NCBI GenBank assembly: GCA_902806565.1
Contig: CADCXA010000020.1
Coordinates: 24,828-88,827, forward strand
Source: Hypoxylon rubiginosum
Taxonomy: Eukaryota > Ascomycota > Sordariomycetes > Xylariales > Hypoxylaceae
Reading direction: 5' to 3'
Length of the DNA: 64,000 nt
The notes beneath the pieces are model-generated. The model was not told the origin of the DNA. It saw only the letters and a list, made by a program, of their open reading frames with translations, and did not search any database. Shown piece after piece: positions 21,866 through 34,197 of the stretch. How positions within the stretch are numbered: the stretch's first letter is position 1; every line of letters starts with the position of its first letter. Made by a program: the position numbers and the translations under genes.

Positions 21866-23388
21866 ATGTCAGTCAAGCGATACCAAGGCGAATTCGCTGA
21901 CCCGGCCCCCTTGGGGCAGCCGCTTCACTTCGATTTCAGCGGCAAGACTGCCATAAACCGCTTCCACAAAGCTCCCATCACCGAGCGGCTAGCAACATGG
22001 CACCCTACCGACAGCTCTAAACGTGGTATCCCCACACGGGAGCTCATCAACGTCTACCAGCGCTGGGGTGAGGGCGGCTACGGCATAATTGCGACGGGCA
22101 ACGTCATGGTCGACCCCGACCAGCTCGAGGCCTCGGGAAACCTAGTCATCCCCGCCGACGCTCCCTTCTCCGGCGAGCGGTTCGAGGCCTACACCAAGCT
22201 CGCGGACGCGGCGAAGAAGCACGGCAGCCTCGTCCTCGCGCAGATCTCGCACCCGGGGCGGCAGGTCTTCGCGCACTGCAAGAACCAGCCCATCAGCGCG
22301 AGCGACGTCCAGCTCAAGCTCAACTTCCTGGGCCACGACTTCAAGACCCCGCGGGCCATGGAGGAGAAGGACTTCAAGGAGCTCATTGAATCGTTCGTGC
22401 ACGCGGCCGAGTACTGCTACGAGGCGGGATTCGACGGCGTCGAGCTGCACGGCGCCCACGGCTACCTCCTGGCCCAGTTCTTGGCCTTCACGACCAACAA
22501 GCGGACCGACCAGTACGGCGGCTCGCTGTACAACCGCGCCCGGCTCATCTTCGAGATCGCTGATGCGATCCGCCAGCGCATCCCCGACAAGTCCTTCATC
22601 CTGGGAATCAAGATCAACAGCGTCGAGTTCCAGGAGGGCGGCTTTTCTACCGACGACTGCAGACTGCTCTGCCTCGAGCTGGAGAAGCACAGTTTCGACT
22701 TCGTGGAGCTGTCCGGCGGTACGTACGAGGCGCTCGCGTTCTCGCACCAGCGGGAGTCATCGAAGAGGCGCGAGGCGTTCTTGTAAGTCGGAAACACTTA
22801 CTCCCCCCCATTTAAGTTTAGTATTTCTAACCTCGACCGCCGTAGCCTCGACTTCGCCGACATGATCGTGCCCGAATTGACCAAGACCAAGGCCATAGTG
22901 ACCGGCGGTCTGCGAACCGTCGGTGCCATGGTCAAGGCGCTGAACATTGTCCAAGGTGTCGGGTTGGGACGGCCGGCCTGCCACGAATTCGACCTGCCCA
23001 AGCTGATCCTAGCGGGCAAGGTCCAGGGCGCGATCGACTCCTTCCTGGACGAGCAGAACTACGTCATCACCGACGTCGCCGCTGGCGCACAGTGAGTAGA
23101 AACCCCGTCCTCTTTGCGTATGTAGGATTGGTACTGACCAATTTGCCTAGGGTACGCCTGGTTGCGCGAGGTAAGGCGCCTATCGACTTGACCGACCCCG
23201 AGATCTTCGCGGCGTTTATGAAGTCGATGGAGATCTGGGTGAAGGAGAATACCGAAGACAGGGACGGGAAGCTCTACGGCTGGGCGGACATCTTTGGCGT
23301 GGAGTTTTATCCTTATGGAACACCTCTAGAAGTTAAAGCGCCCGTAGTTGAGGCACCTGTAGTTGAAGCACCTTTGGTGGCCGCTTAG
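21866..23388 (+). CDS. Old Yellow Enzyme (NADH:flavin oxidoreductase)
   Basis: A 466-residue FMN-dependent ene-reductase type protein in three exons: 21866-22782, 22846-23091 and 23151-23388. Introns are 63 and 59 bp. It shows the barrel pattern of the family: GYGIIATGNVMVDPDQLE, LVLAQISHPGRQ, then the substrate-binding block HGAHGYLLAQFL with H195, H198 and Y200, followed by NKRTDQYGGSLYNR. Relatives reduce the C=C of enones with NAD(P)H. Some fungal homologues instead isomerise or oxidise. The C-terminus ends in a repeated APVVEAPVVEAPLV tail, an 18-bp DNA repeat, which is not part of the usual fold. It may reduce an activated alkene in the polyketide, or replace a weak PKS ER domain. That role is inference. 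Confidence 0.9.
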
Positions 23389-24406
23389 GATTGTCTTGTT
23401 CTTTAGTATATCGCGGTTCCTTGGAATGATTTTGGCGTCGTGCAGGCTTAGATATTATAAGAATAGCTTATCTACATGAGAGACGAAATAAATATTGAAA
23501 TAGTCTTAAAATATTCATCTCGCTCATGGACTGACATAGACTTTTTCTCTCCATCTTGTACACAAGCACTTTTGTATCCCCCAAGGACGAATCATGGTTC
23601 ACGAGACAATCAGGGGCAAAAATCATGACGACTTCGTTTTATGCAGCCCGCGGGCTCCACAGGAGTGCCTAGACTTCCGCGGCCTTTACTTTAAGGCTAC
23701 CATGAATGGAAACATGGTCGCCTATGAGTTCACTATCCAGAAAGACGCATACCTTTCAGCCCATGAAAACTTCGTTGCTAATTTTAGCACTACCGTAATC
23801 AACACTACCATGTCGATCTGCCCACAGAACCAAATCTTGACCGAGTTCGAAATGGGCCACGTCCTATCCACGGGAGGCCTTCATGTATTCCCTTCTTACC
23901 ATTGACGGCAAGGTTAGTTACGAGGAACCGAGTTAGGTACATGCCATCATATCCCACGCCTTTCAGTTACTTAATCTGTTTACATCAGTCCTAGCATAGC
24001 AGTTCATTTGATGATCTGCCCTAGTCATATCGATACTGAGTGTTCTAGGTTATAGGAGACTAGGTGCCTGGTAATTTAGGTGGCTTTAAGAGTTAAAATT
24101 TGGCTTGCTATTACTTGGAGGTAATATGATCATTCGCGCTTCAGATGGAAATATGATTCAACTTTTATTAAGCTCCTAACTTAAGGAATTTGATACGATA
24201 TACTTTGGGTATTTAAAAACCGAGTTTGTTTGTTAAAAAATCCAATCTTCTTAATGACGGTGTATCGCTGCCTGTCGAATTTATTTTCAACCTCGACTAA
24301 GAACAAAATTAAGTGCAACAAGGCGGGGGGGGTGTTGGGGGGAGGGAACTTGTTCCAACTTCAGCAGATTATCTTTATCAATTATGCGCCTCTTCATAAT
24401 TTCAAA
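23389..24406. other. Intergenic region containing one small open frame
   Basis: About 1 kb between OYE and the phosphotransferase-like gene. Apart from the small open frame at 23594-23905 I see nothing supported. It has a G-rich run near 24325-24347. Confidence 0.5.
23594..23905 (+). CDS. Small hypothetical protein, 103 residues
   Basis: ATG-started open frame of 103 codons. The codon use does not look random, but I do not recognise the family. It has two Cys near the start (residues 17 and 24) and no signal peptide or membrane helix. It could be a small gene, an exon of a longer gene whose introns I cannot place, or chance. Confidence 0.25.
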   Translation: MVHETIRGKNHDDFVLCSPRAPQECLDFRGLYFKATMNGNMVAYEFTIQKDAYLSAHENFVANFSTTVINTTMSICPQNQILTEFEMGHVLSTGGLHVFPSYH

Positions 24407-25409
24407 ATGCCAGAAATTACTTCAGATAAAGACCTCCCAAAGTTGCTTGATACGCCCGCCAAACAAGCTAAATGGGCAAAGCAATTAGTTTTGGAGCATC
24501 TAGGCAGTGCTGCAGAGCGTGTCAATGAGCCTCCCTTGCAGGGCATGTTCAGTAAGACTCTGTTCTTGACCTTGGCGGACGGTCGTGAAACAGTATCGGA
24601 GGCAATTCCGCACCGAGCCGCTTGACCTGGACACGTTCAAGATCGCGAGGGCGGCTTTGGGATCTGTCGTCCCCGACTCCCAGCCTTTAGAGAACGATGA
24701 GCTTCTTAGCGAGTGTGTTTGGGCATATTCGTTTACCCGTATCCCTGGCCAGATGTGGCTTCGTGGAGTTGCGGGCAAAGGCGCCGACGGCCGAATTGCC
24801 ATCAACAAGTCCCTCGGTCACGTCTTTTCTAAAGGCTACCTCGCCGACAGTAGCGGTGCCGCCGTCGACGGCAAGGTCCGACCTCACATAGAAGCCATCC
24901 TGGAATCACCGCTGGACGAAATTGTCCCGTACCAATATCACCTCGAAGGTTTCCTAGATAAGCTGGAACAACTCAAGAAGCTCCCGCTCTGGGTTGCCCA
25001 TTACGACCTTAACGAACTGAACGTTCTGATTGACGACGATTGCCACGTCACCGGCTTGGTCGACTGGGAGCTGTCCGCGCCGCTTCCGTTTGGAGTGGGC
25101 TTCGGTCGCATTCACTCCATCGTCGGCGAGTACACTGGCGGGGAATTCTGGATGCCTGATGAGTTCGAGATTGCGGAACGGGGCTTCTGGAACGAGCTGT
25201 TTAGTGGGCTGCCAGCGGACACTCGCAGCATGCTGGATCGACATATTGACCTGGTCCAGGATGCAGTCATCCTCGGGACTCTGTTGGATTGCTTCTTTCT
25301 CGAGAATGGGAAGGTCGGATTTAACCAAGTTACTGTGAAGGCTCTCCCCAAGTTCCTTACCTATCGAATGCCTTTTGTTAGAGGGACCGAGGCTCCGTAC
25401 AGAGATTAG
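24407..25409 (+). pseudogene. Phosphotransferase (APH)-family gene with a frameshift
   Basis: The first frame starts at ATG 24407 with MPEITSDKDLPKLLDTPAKQ and continues through PPLQGMFSKTLFLTLADGRE, then goes off track and stops at about 24625. The second frame takes over near 24600 with QFRTEPLDLD and stays open to 25409. Both halves read like one fungal aminoglycoside-phosphotransferase-type kinase. The catalytic loop HYDLNELNVL and the metal-site VDWE are intact. The two frames differ by one base (one extra or two missing) near 24588-24602. No GT-AG intron can bridge them. So this is either a recently broken gene or a sequence error. The substrate is unknown; such proteins are common hypothetical kinases in fungi. 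Confidence 0.7.
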
Positions 25410-25936
25410 AGCTGCTTAGTTAGTTCAATCCGTGTCTCGTGGATGGTTTAGGGAAGTAGGTAAATCAAAATGAAGCTTTACGGCGTAGCATAAGAACGAA
25501 AGGGTGGTGAATTGATACAAAACTTGGTATGAGAAATTATTATAGGGCATAGTGCCCTGTATTTACAGGGCACTTATAGGGCATGGTTTTCTACAGGGTA
25601 TATGCTGCCGTCCTCTTCAGGGTAGATATCCCGCAATTATGGTAGAGCCACAGCTGTCTTCAGCGCCATGATCCCCTGTACTTACAGTAATACAGTAAGA
25701 ATACTCTCAATACACAGTAAGATTGCACGGTACCTGGGTAAGATTGGCGGGGTTTAGTCAGCCGGAGGGGAAAAGCGACGCGTTTGTACAGAATCGAATC
25801 TCAGACATTGAAACTTTCAAATTTTTAAATTTAACGTGTATATTTGTTTGGTTCTATCTAACTCGATAATAAAATCCCGATACCCTGAATATGAACAAAA
25901 GGAATCTAATTCTACTACTATTTCTCTAAAATGCGT
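25410..25936. other. Intergenic region between convergent APH-like gene and PKS
   Basis: Holds a perfect 24-base hairpin palindrome at 25551-25574 and several GGGCA and ACAGTA repeats. No gene is seen. It should contain the 3' untranslated ends of both neighbours. Confidence 0.6.
25551..25574. terminator. Perfect hairpin palindrome between convergent genes
   Basis: AGTGCCCTGTA, a TT spacer, then the exact reverse complement TACAGGGCACT. It lies about 140 bp past the end of the APH-like frame and 360 bp past the PKS stop. It could form a stem in RNA from either strand. A termination role is a guess. Confidence 0.35.
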
Positions 25937-28900
25937 TTACAAGGCAATTCCGTTGTTCGTGCAGACCTGGTGCGCAAATTTGGTAATGGTCAATGTGGGA
26001 CCGAGAAGCTGCTGGAAGGGAATGTCCATGCTGTACTCCTTGAAGATCCAGTTTCGCAGCTCGGCACCGATCATACTGTCGATACCGTAGTCGGCGATGG
26101 ACCTGACCTCCGGCTCGAACTCCTCTGGGTCGAGCAGCAGCATGCGAGCTAGCTTGCCGATGAAGTGCTCTGTCACCGCCCCGATGGCCTCAGCAGGAGA
26201 CGCGGCAGCCTTCATAGTCGCAAGGATGCTCTGTCCTCCGGCACCCGCAGCGTCTTCGGCGGAAGAGTTCATGTCGTGGACAACTTGGCTGAAGCGGATG
26301 TCTTCAACCCAGAAGCTGTCGGCAGCACCAGCGTCGTTGACGGCCTTCTGGAGCTTGGAGGGGTCAAGACCGACGACGATGTGATCCGTGGCGCTGTTCG
26401 TGATCTGGGAGTGGATAGCGGCCTCGAAGGACTCGAGGAGGTGCTCCTCGTCAATACCGTACATTCCCTTGCGCTTGAGGGCCTCCTCGATCTCCGTGTT
26501 CTCAGATACGACACCGACACCGAGAACCATAGGCAGGATAACCGAGACGGCAGCCTTGTTTGCAACAGTGCGGTGGCGTGCAAGGGCATCAAGGTAGGCG
26601 TTGGCGGCGGAGTAGTTGGCCTGGCCCGGAGTACCGAGGGTTCCGGAGACGGAACTGGTCATGAGGAAAAAGTCGAGAGGCGTGTCTGAGAGAACAGAGT
26701 GGAGGTTCTGGGCACCCAGAATCTTGGGCTCCACAGACGTCTTCCAGTTCTGGAAAGACATGGAGTGGAAAATACCATCCTACAATATCTTATTAGTTTG
26801 TGTCATCATATTTAGACTGGAGGAACTTACTCGGAGGACCATGGCAGCGTGGACAACACCCTTGATCGGGTGCTTGGGCGAAACACCTGCAACAGCGCGA
26901 GCTACATCAGCCGCAGAGGTAGCATCACCCCTCACTACCTGGACGATAGCGCCAGCGGCTTCAATGTCGCTGACAAGCTTGGCAGCAGACTTGGAGTCAG
27001 CGCCGGAACGGGAGAGGAAGGTGAATCGTCGTGCACCGGATTCCATCATCCACGAGGTCAGACTACGTCCAAGACCACCCAAGCAGCCGACAAGCAGGTA
27101 AGTGGACTCGGGGCTGAACTTGAGCGGGGATCGGGTCGGCAGAGTCTGGATCTGCGCCTCGGATCGCTCGTATGAAACGACCGGCTTAACCGCACCGAAA
27201 GAATCGGAGAAGTCGGAGACAGCCTGGTCGAGGTGGGCCAGGTTGACGGACTGGACCTGGCCAGGAGCAATAATCGATCCTTGCTTGAACATGCGGACGA
27301 TAGTCGGCAACAAGGCGGAGACGATCTCGGGACGAGCCTCATAGATATCGAGGATGTCGAAAGGCAGGTAGCTGGCGCCTTTCTGAACCGGAACGGTGTC
27401 AAGCGCGTTTCGGCTCAGCACGTTCTTTCGGCCTCCATCTAAGAAGCGGCCGAAACGAGCGATGCATCGCCACGCCTCGCGGGCAGCGGCAGGGTCTACA
27501 TGACCGGCGCTGAAGACGACATCCGCTCCGTTGCCGTTTGTCAGTTCCTGCAGGCGCTCGGAAACGAGACCGGTAGCAGTTTTGATGATATGGGTAGCAT
27601 CGAGGCCGAGCTGGCTCCGGAGGTAGTCGGCTTCCTCCTGGGTCTCAACTACGACATACGGAAGAGCACCCTTCAGCTGAGCAATCTTAACGGCGGCAAT
27701 ACCGCTGGTGCCAGTGCCCTGTAGGATGAGGACGATTTCTCCTGCCTTTACCTGCGCAAGAGTCTCAAGACCGTGCAGAGCCGCGGCGTAGGCCACCAGC
27801 GTGCTTACGGCAGTGGCCATATCGTCGCCAGCTTCAATCTTGTGCAGCAGCGTAGCCGGAACCTGCTGGTAGCTAGAGAACTTGTCCGAGTTGAAGCCGA
27901 CGACCTTGTCACCAACCTTAAGGGACTGAACACCCGATCCGACCTTCTTTACAATACCGCCAATCTCGTGGCTGAATGTGGTCGGGTAGTCAGCTCCAGT
28001 AATGACACGAACACCCTCTCTTGTCAAGCCGCTGTATAGTACCTGGACTTCAACATGGCCAGGCTTGACACCTTCCTCGCTGTCGAGTTGCTGCTGGAAG
28101 ACGACCTTGTTCTTAAGGACCTTGCCCGTGAGGCGATCCTCGGGGGAGAAGCTCGCCGATTCGGTCTTTTGAGCCGCAGTGAAAACACTGTTCAGGCTCT
28201 CGTTACGAACGAGACGGCTGATGTAGGTCTTTCCGTTGGCAACAGCAAACTCGCGCTCAGGAGTCTCATCCTTGACAAGCTGCTGCTGGGCAAACTTCTT
28301 GATGGACTCTACGGCTTGGCGCGGCTCAACGCTGTCAATGTCGATGCTCAAGGTTCTGAAGTCAAGCGAAGCCTGCTCAGACGTGATGACTCTGGCGAGA
28401 CCGGAGGTCATGGCGAATTCGGGCCTGCTGCCATTGAGGATACCGGAGGGGTTGACCCATAGAAGAGACGCAGCCGACTTGATAATATTCTGAATGGCGG
28501 CGAACTCCGACTCGTTCAGGGTGAACAGAGTGGGGCCCTCGAAGTCGGCGAGCAGGATGACATGCTCGAATATGGGCGCATCAATGCAGTCCTTGAGGCC
28601 GGTGACCGTGACATCCCAGTGAAGGGACTCCAAGGCACTCTTGACTTGCGATACAACCGGAGACTGGGCTGTGCGGTAGACAAGTTGAACCTCGTGGCCC
28701 GAGGTAGACTTCACGCTGCTAGCAAGAGCGCCAGTGCTGCAAATTGCGGCGCCGGAGCTTCCCTTAACGATCTTGTTGAAGTCGACGAAGCCAGCCTCGT
28801 AGAGGGCAGTGCCAGCAGCAGGGGCATCGTAGACCACGTGTCCGCCGGCCTTAACGGTGCCCTGAAGTTTGGAAATGATGTCGACGATCGAGGGGGTTCC

Positions 28901-31900
28901 ATCGGCGGCAATCAAAATATCGTATGAGCCTGGCTTCAGGCCCTGGCCCTCTGCCTCCTCGGCAAGGTCAAGCTTCGTAACCTTGGCATTGTGATATCCG
29001 GTGGTGGCTGCCTTGGCTACTTCTAGCTCCTCATCAGACGTGACAATGGCCATGTAGGTGGCTTGAGGGTTCTTCTGGAGCACTGCCGGTGCGTACTTGG
29101 AGCCAACCTCAATGATCTTCCGACTGGGGTACTTGAACAAGGCGAGGTTCACCAGGTCCGCAGCGGTCAAGGCACCGATATCCGAGTCAGCCGTGAGGCT
29201 GTCGAAGTCCTGCTCCCAGGCCATAGTGCCATAGGGTGCCTCCTTGAGTGCGCTCTCTGCCTTCTGCGGAACGGCAGCCTCGTAGCTGGTGGTGCGTACG
29301 TTGATAATCTCCATGACCATCTTGCCATCAGCGGCGGTCATCTGGACGCTGTTCTCGAAAGATCGGATACCTCGCCTGTCAACCCAAGCGTAGGCAGTAG
29401 CCTTCTGGGTTTCAAGCTGCTCCTTGGTTGGCGGCCAGATGGTGACTTCGTCGACCTGGACGGGCACGACACCACAGTCCATAGCACTGGTGCGACCAGC
29501 ATAAATGGCAGCGATACTGAGTTGCAAGGTGGAGTCGACAACTGCCGGGTGCAGGGCATATCTAGACTCACCCAGGGACTCATCGACAACCTGCTTGATG
29601 TTGGTGGTGCAGCTAGCCGCGTAGTTCTTGCCATCAAATCTGATGTCATCCATATCCTGGAAAGTCGGGCCGTAGTCGAAACCAACATCACGGAGAGCCT
29701 GGTTCCAGGCCTTACCGCTGGCACGCTGGGTGAACTGGGGTGTCTGGCGGGGTGCCTTTCCACGGGGGTGAGTGTTGATGCTGACACTGCCGGCCATGTG
29801 CTCCTTCTTCACGTTGTCGCTGTCGATGGACGAGACGCTGAAGTCCCACCAGGTGGTCTTCGCCTCGGCTTCTCCGAACACAGAGGGACGGATGGTGAAT
29901 AGGACCTCGATTCCATCGTCATCATCAGGGGTCACGAGAGCCTTCTTGATGGACACGTCTCGCAGAACGTAGCTGTCAATCTCAACGGGCTTGTCGCTCA
30001 AGTCGTTGAGCTGGGTGACAGCCTCAACAGCCATAGAGAAGTAGCCAGCAGCGGGGAACACAGATTCGCCACCGAGGAAATGGTCCTTCAACCACGGCAG
30101 GTCACGAGTCCGGAGAACGTTCCTCCAGGTGGGCTCGGCCAGAGAAGATCCAATGACAAATTGTCCGAGAACATCGTGTCGAGGGAATTTGGGCACTCGC
30201 TGTTCGTGACTGGCACGGCTCTCGGCCCAGAATGGACGAGTGTAGTTCCACTGGTAGGGAGGTAGATCGACAATGACCGATCCTCGGGTCGAGGTAGGCT
30301 TGCCCCTGCGCGATCTCTCCTCAACGTATGCGCTCGTGACACGCTCCATGTCAAGAGGATAGCTGCGGTTGAACATCTCACCCGCAAGCTTCAGGAGTTG
30401 AACAGCAGAGTCGGTTCCCCTCAGTAGAGTGGGGAGGTACTCCAGTTTCTCAGCCTTCAGCTCAGCCTTGATCTGCTTGATAGGACCGGCCATAGCAGAG
30501 TGAGGGCCAACCTCGATGAAAAGGTCGACGTTCTCAAACTCCTTGGTGGTCAGAATGGTCTGGACGGCCTGGTTGAATAGCACGGGGCTGCGCAGGTTGG
30601 CACTCCAGTAGGCGTGGTCCAAGACGGTCATTTCTGGGATGACCGCGTTGGTGACGGAAGACACCATCTTGGCAGTCGTGGGGGTGGGCAGGTCGAATGC
30701 CAAGTGGTTCTTCGCCGCAATGACGAGCTTCTCATACTTAGATGACACCGGGGCCATGTGGTGAGAGTGGTAAGCCTTGCCATTTGTCTTGACAAGGCGA
30801 GCAAAGATGCTGGCACTATCAAGCTTGGTCTTAACAATGTCCAAAGCATCGGCATCTCCACTGAGGGTGACACCGGATGGGGAGTTATGGCAAGCAACGA
30901 CGACCTTGCCCTGGACGCCCTCAAGGTAGGGCTTGACGGCATCGGCGCCAAGACCAACGGCCATCATAGCACCGTTGGTGTTGACGTCACGCGTGACCTT
31001 TCCACGGTAGTAGGCAACGGTAATAGCCTCGCGGGCCGAAATCAATCCAGCAGCGTACGCAGCAGCAATTTCACCAGATGAGTGGCCGACGGTGACAGTA
31101 GGGCGAATACCCCAGTACTCAAGTAGCTGCACGATAGCGACTTGGATAGCAGTGCAGAGAGGCTGAGAGAACTCGGCCTCGCCGACACGAGAGCTGTCTG
31201 CGGGTTCGAGGAGGACATCCTCAATCGACCATTCCGGTCCATCAGGGAGCTCCTCGAGGGCAAGGTCGAGGACGCGGATGGACCTCAGGAAGCGTGGGCT
31301 GTACTCCATCAATTCAGCACCCATACGGGCCCATTGGGCACCCTGTCCGGTGAAAACGAAGCCTACGTTATGGACGGTCTTCTTCTCCGCGAAGCTGAAC
31401 GACGCGGCCACGTTCTTAAACATGTCGTTGACGGTAATGTGGCTGGCGACGGTGAAGGCCTTGCTCTGAAGAATACTCCTTCGGTTGGCAAGGGTGTAGG
31501 AGAGATCAAGCAAGTTGTACTTGTCGACAACATGTCCGTGGGCGTCAATGTTACGCTTGAGGGTAGCCTTGTCATGGGCCGAGAAAGGCAGCAGGAAAGG
31601 GCGCTTGCGGAGGGCGGCTCGGCGAGGGGCCAAGAGCCGTCGGGGTTCGTTGCTGTCAATGTACTTGTAGCTCTGGGTTCGTCCAAGCAGAGACTCGGCA
31701 TCCTCGACAATGATGTGGGCGTTAGTGCCTCCATAACCGAAACTGTTAATGGACACACGCTTCACAGGCAGGTGTGCCGGGAAAGGGGTAGGCTCAGTAA
31801 CGACCTTGACCTTCCAGTCGTCCCACTTGATCTTGGGGTTCGGGGTAACGAGACCACGGGTAGGCGGGATAATACCACGCTCGACAGTTAGGATTGCCTT

Positions 31901-33210
31901 GATGAGCGCCGACAGGCCGCTAGCAGCCTCACTGTGACCAATGTTGGTCTTGACGGCACCGATCCATAGGGGCTCTTCACCGGCCTTGCGGTTCTTGTTC
32001 ATCGCCATGGCGACGGCGTTCACCTCGAGAGGGTCACCGATGGAAGTACCTGTTCCGTGACACTCGAAGTAGCCAGTAAGACGAGGGTCAAGGTCTCCTC
32101 CACGCTTGTAGGCATGGGCAATAACGTCGGCTTGACCCTCGCGGTTCGGGTGGGTAATACCAACTGCGGGGACCTTACCGTTGGAGTTAACGGCGGTGGA
32201 TCGGATAACACCACGGATCGGGTCGCCATCGCGAATAGCGTCAGAAAGACGCTTAAGGTAAACAGCACCGACACCATCAGCACGGCCATAACCATTCGCT
32301 TTCTCATCGAAGGTGTGGCACGTCGAGGTGGGCGACAAGACACCGAGCTTAGCCGTGTTCATGTGCTGGTCGACGGTAATGATAAGGTTAACACCGCCCA
32401 CGATGGCGCCCTCGGCCTCCTTGTTTCGCAGGGCGTTGCAGGCATTATGTAAAGCATATACTGACGACGAGCAAGCCGTGTTGACGACTATGCTAGGACC
32501 GTTCAGGTTAAAGACGTGACTAATACGGTTACTAATAATACCAGGGTCAACACCCGTGGCAGCTAAGCTGTGTCGGAACGAGTGCTCCTTGAAGGACATC
32601 TGCTGCCAGTCGGCAGTGAAACTGGCAGCGAAAACGGCAGTGCGAGTGCCAGAAATGGCATCGAGGGAGATACCGCCGGATTCCAAAGCTTCATAACAGA
32701 CTTCGAGAAGCTTGCGTTGTTGGGGGTCCATCCACATGGCCTCAATAGGCGTCATGCCGAATAGACCAGGGTCGAAGTTAGACAAATCATCATGTAGGAA
32801 ATATCCACCATAAACGCCGAAACTCCCCGGACGGTCATTGTTCTTGTGAAAATGAGCGTCAATGTTGAAACGAGTGGAAGGGACCTTGGGCGTTCTGCCG
32901 GTCTTCTTGTTGATCATCATGTCCCAGAATTCGGCCGGCGATCGAACATCTCCAGGGAGGCGGCAGCCTACAGGTTGATTAGCTCATCAAAGCTATCATA
33001 TCACTGAGCGGAATGGTCCAACTTACCCATGCCGACAACGGCGATTGGTTCCAACTGCTCATCCAGAGGCTTCTCCGCATAGTCGGGGAAGTTAACAGCT
33101 GGGTAGTCGCTGGTAACATCACCGTTAACGCTGGAGCCGACACTGGTGCCAGGCGTCTCGCCTTCGGAGGCGGACGACGACGAGCTAGCTGCCCTCAGGA
33201 TGCTAGGCAT
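25937..33210 (-). CDS. Highly reducing polyketide synthase (KS-AT-DH-MT remnant-ER-KR-ACP)
   Basis: Type I iterative PKS of 2387 residues in three exons (plus-strand coordinates): 33027-33210, 26831-32967 and 25937-26779. Introns are 59 and 51 bp. KS: C227 (NTACSSS), H365 (CHGTGT), H406 (NIGHSE). AT: GHSSGE with S691. DH: H1024 in DHFLGGESVFP and D1206 in HPAVVDSTLQ. The MT region (about 1327-1457) is short, and its SAM motif reads IIEVGSKYAP, so it is probably dead. ER lies about 1695-1995, with a divergent nucleotide loop GTGTSG at 1812-1817. KR has VGCLGGLG and S2150, Y2163 and N2167, so it looks active. ACP: phosphopantetheine Ser S2342 in GIDSM. No thioesterase or reductase release domain follows. 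It is the core enzyme of the cluster. The 13-bp cluster motif lies 988 bp upstream. Confidence 0.96.
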
Positions 33211-33277
33211 GGTGAATGATTGTTGGATGATAGTCGGACGAGAGAACCTAAGCTCGTATGATCGTACGATGGGCTGG

Positions 33278-33288
33278 ATTTAAATTAT
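33278..33288 (-). promoter_or_regulatory. TATA-like box of the PKS
   Basis: ATAATTTAAAT read on the minus strand, about 70 bp before the PKS start codon and the most AT-rich word in the proximal promoter. Position is plausible; function untested. Confidence 0.3.
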
Positions 33289-34197
33289 CCCCTTGTGATG
33301 ATCGGGATATTCGAAGCTGAGATGTTTAAACCAGAGCCGTGCCTTCGAATATTTTATCTATCTCAGCGCCCAGGTTAGGAACAAGTTCTGGTGGCGAGAA
33401 AGCACGGGGGTGGAAGAGGGCGGACCGTACTTTGCTGTCATATCTCGCAGCGCCCTCGCGCCAGAGGACAATTCTTCCGTTTTTCCGCTGGTTCCGTCCC
33501 TGCAACGGTGAGCTGAAATCGAGATAGGGCAAGTTGAGCCCGATCTATCCCCTTGATGCCACGATCCGAACGGCGTCGTAGGCCTTGCTCGCGCTGAAAC
33601 CGCCTCAGATCGGCCGCCTAGCCCTGCCCGCTCATCCTTCCGAACTGACTAACGAGTTTCAGGACAATCGTCGTTCTAGACCGCCGGCTACGTTCTACAT
33701 GGATAAGAGATGTAGGCATCACGGAGTTGAAACGGCGTTGATTAGAATGCAGGTAAGATTCCTAATACCCAATACGGAAATCTCCCAGGGCGGCCCGAAA
33801 CACCCCGGACCGCTTTGCACGATTCGCACCCCACGGGCCCGTTGCGGAATCCTCCTACGCGCGCCGCACTTCTTTATTAAAAACTTTGCCACGCGGTGTA
33901 AGCAATCCTCTTTGATATGGGCGGATTCATATCCAGGGTCCTCCAACCAACCCCCGTGGTGGTCGGAGGCTGACAGGTAAGCAGGCGAGGTTACGAAATG
34001 GCGCTATCTCGTCGACTGATAACGAGCCTCTCCCTTTTTTTCTTTCTCTTTCAGTCTCGGCCCTTCAAAAGCCATCAGCCAATTAGATATTGACAGGATG
34101 AAATCTGACATGTGCTTTCCACGGCATGCGCTCTCGGGTTACGTCTACTTTCAGCTAATCAGATTGAGAGAGGTTGAAGTGAGATCTGCTGCCAACG

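Noticed and set aside
26165..32452. Many plus-strand frames, up to 279 codons, across the PKS
   Set aside because: Antisense shadows of the PKS exons. Their spacing follows PKS codon use and none has a family motif.
33585..33980. 131-codon plus-strand frame upstream of the PKS
   Set aside because: No family motif, high Arg/Pro content and an equal-quality frame on the other strand.
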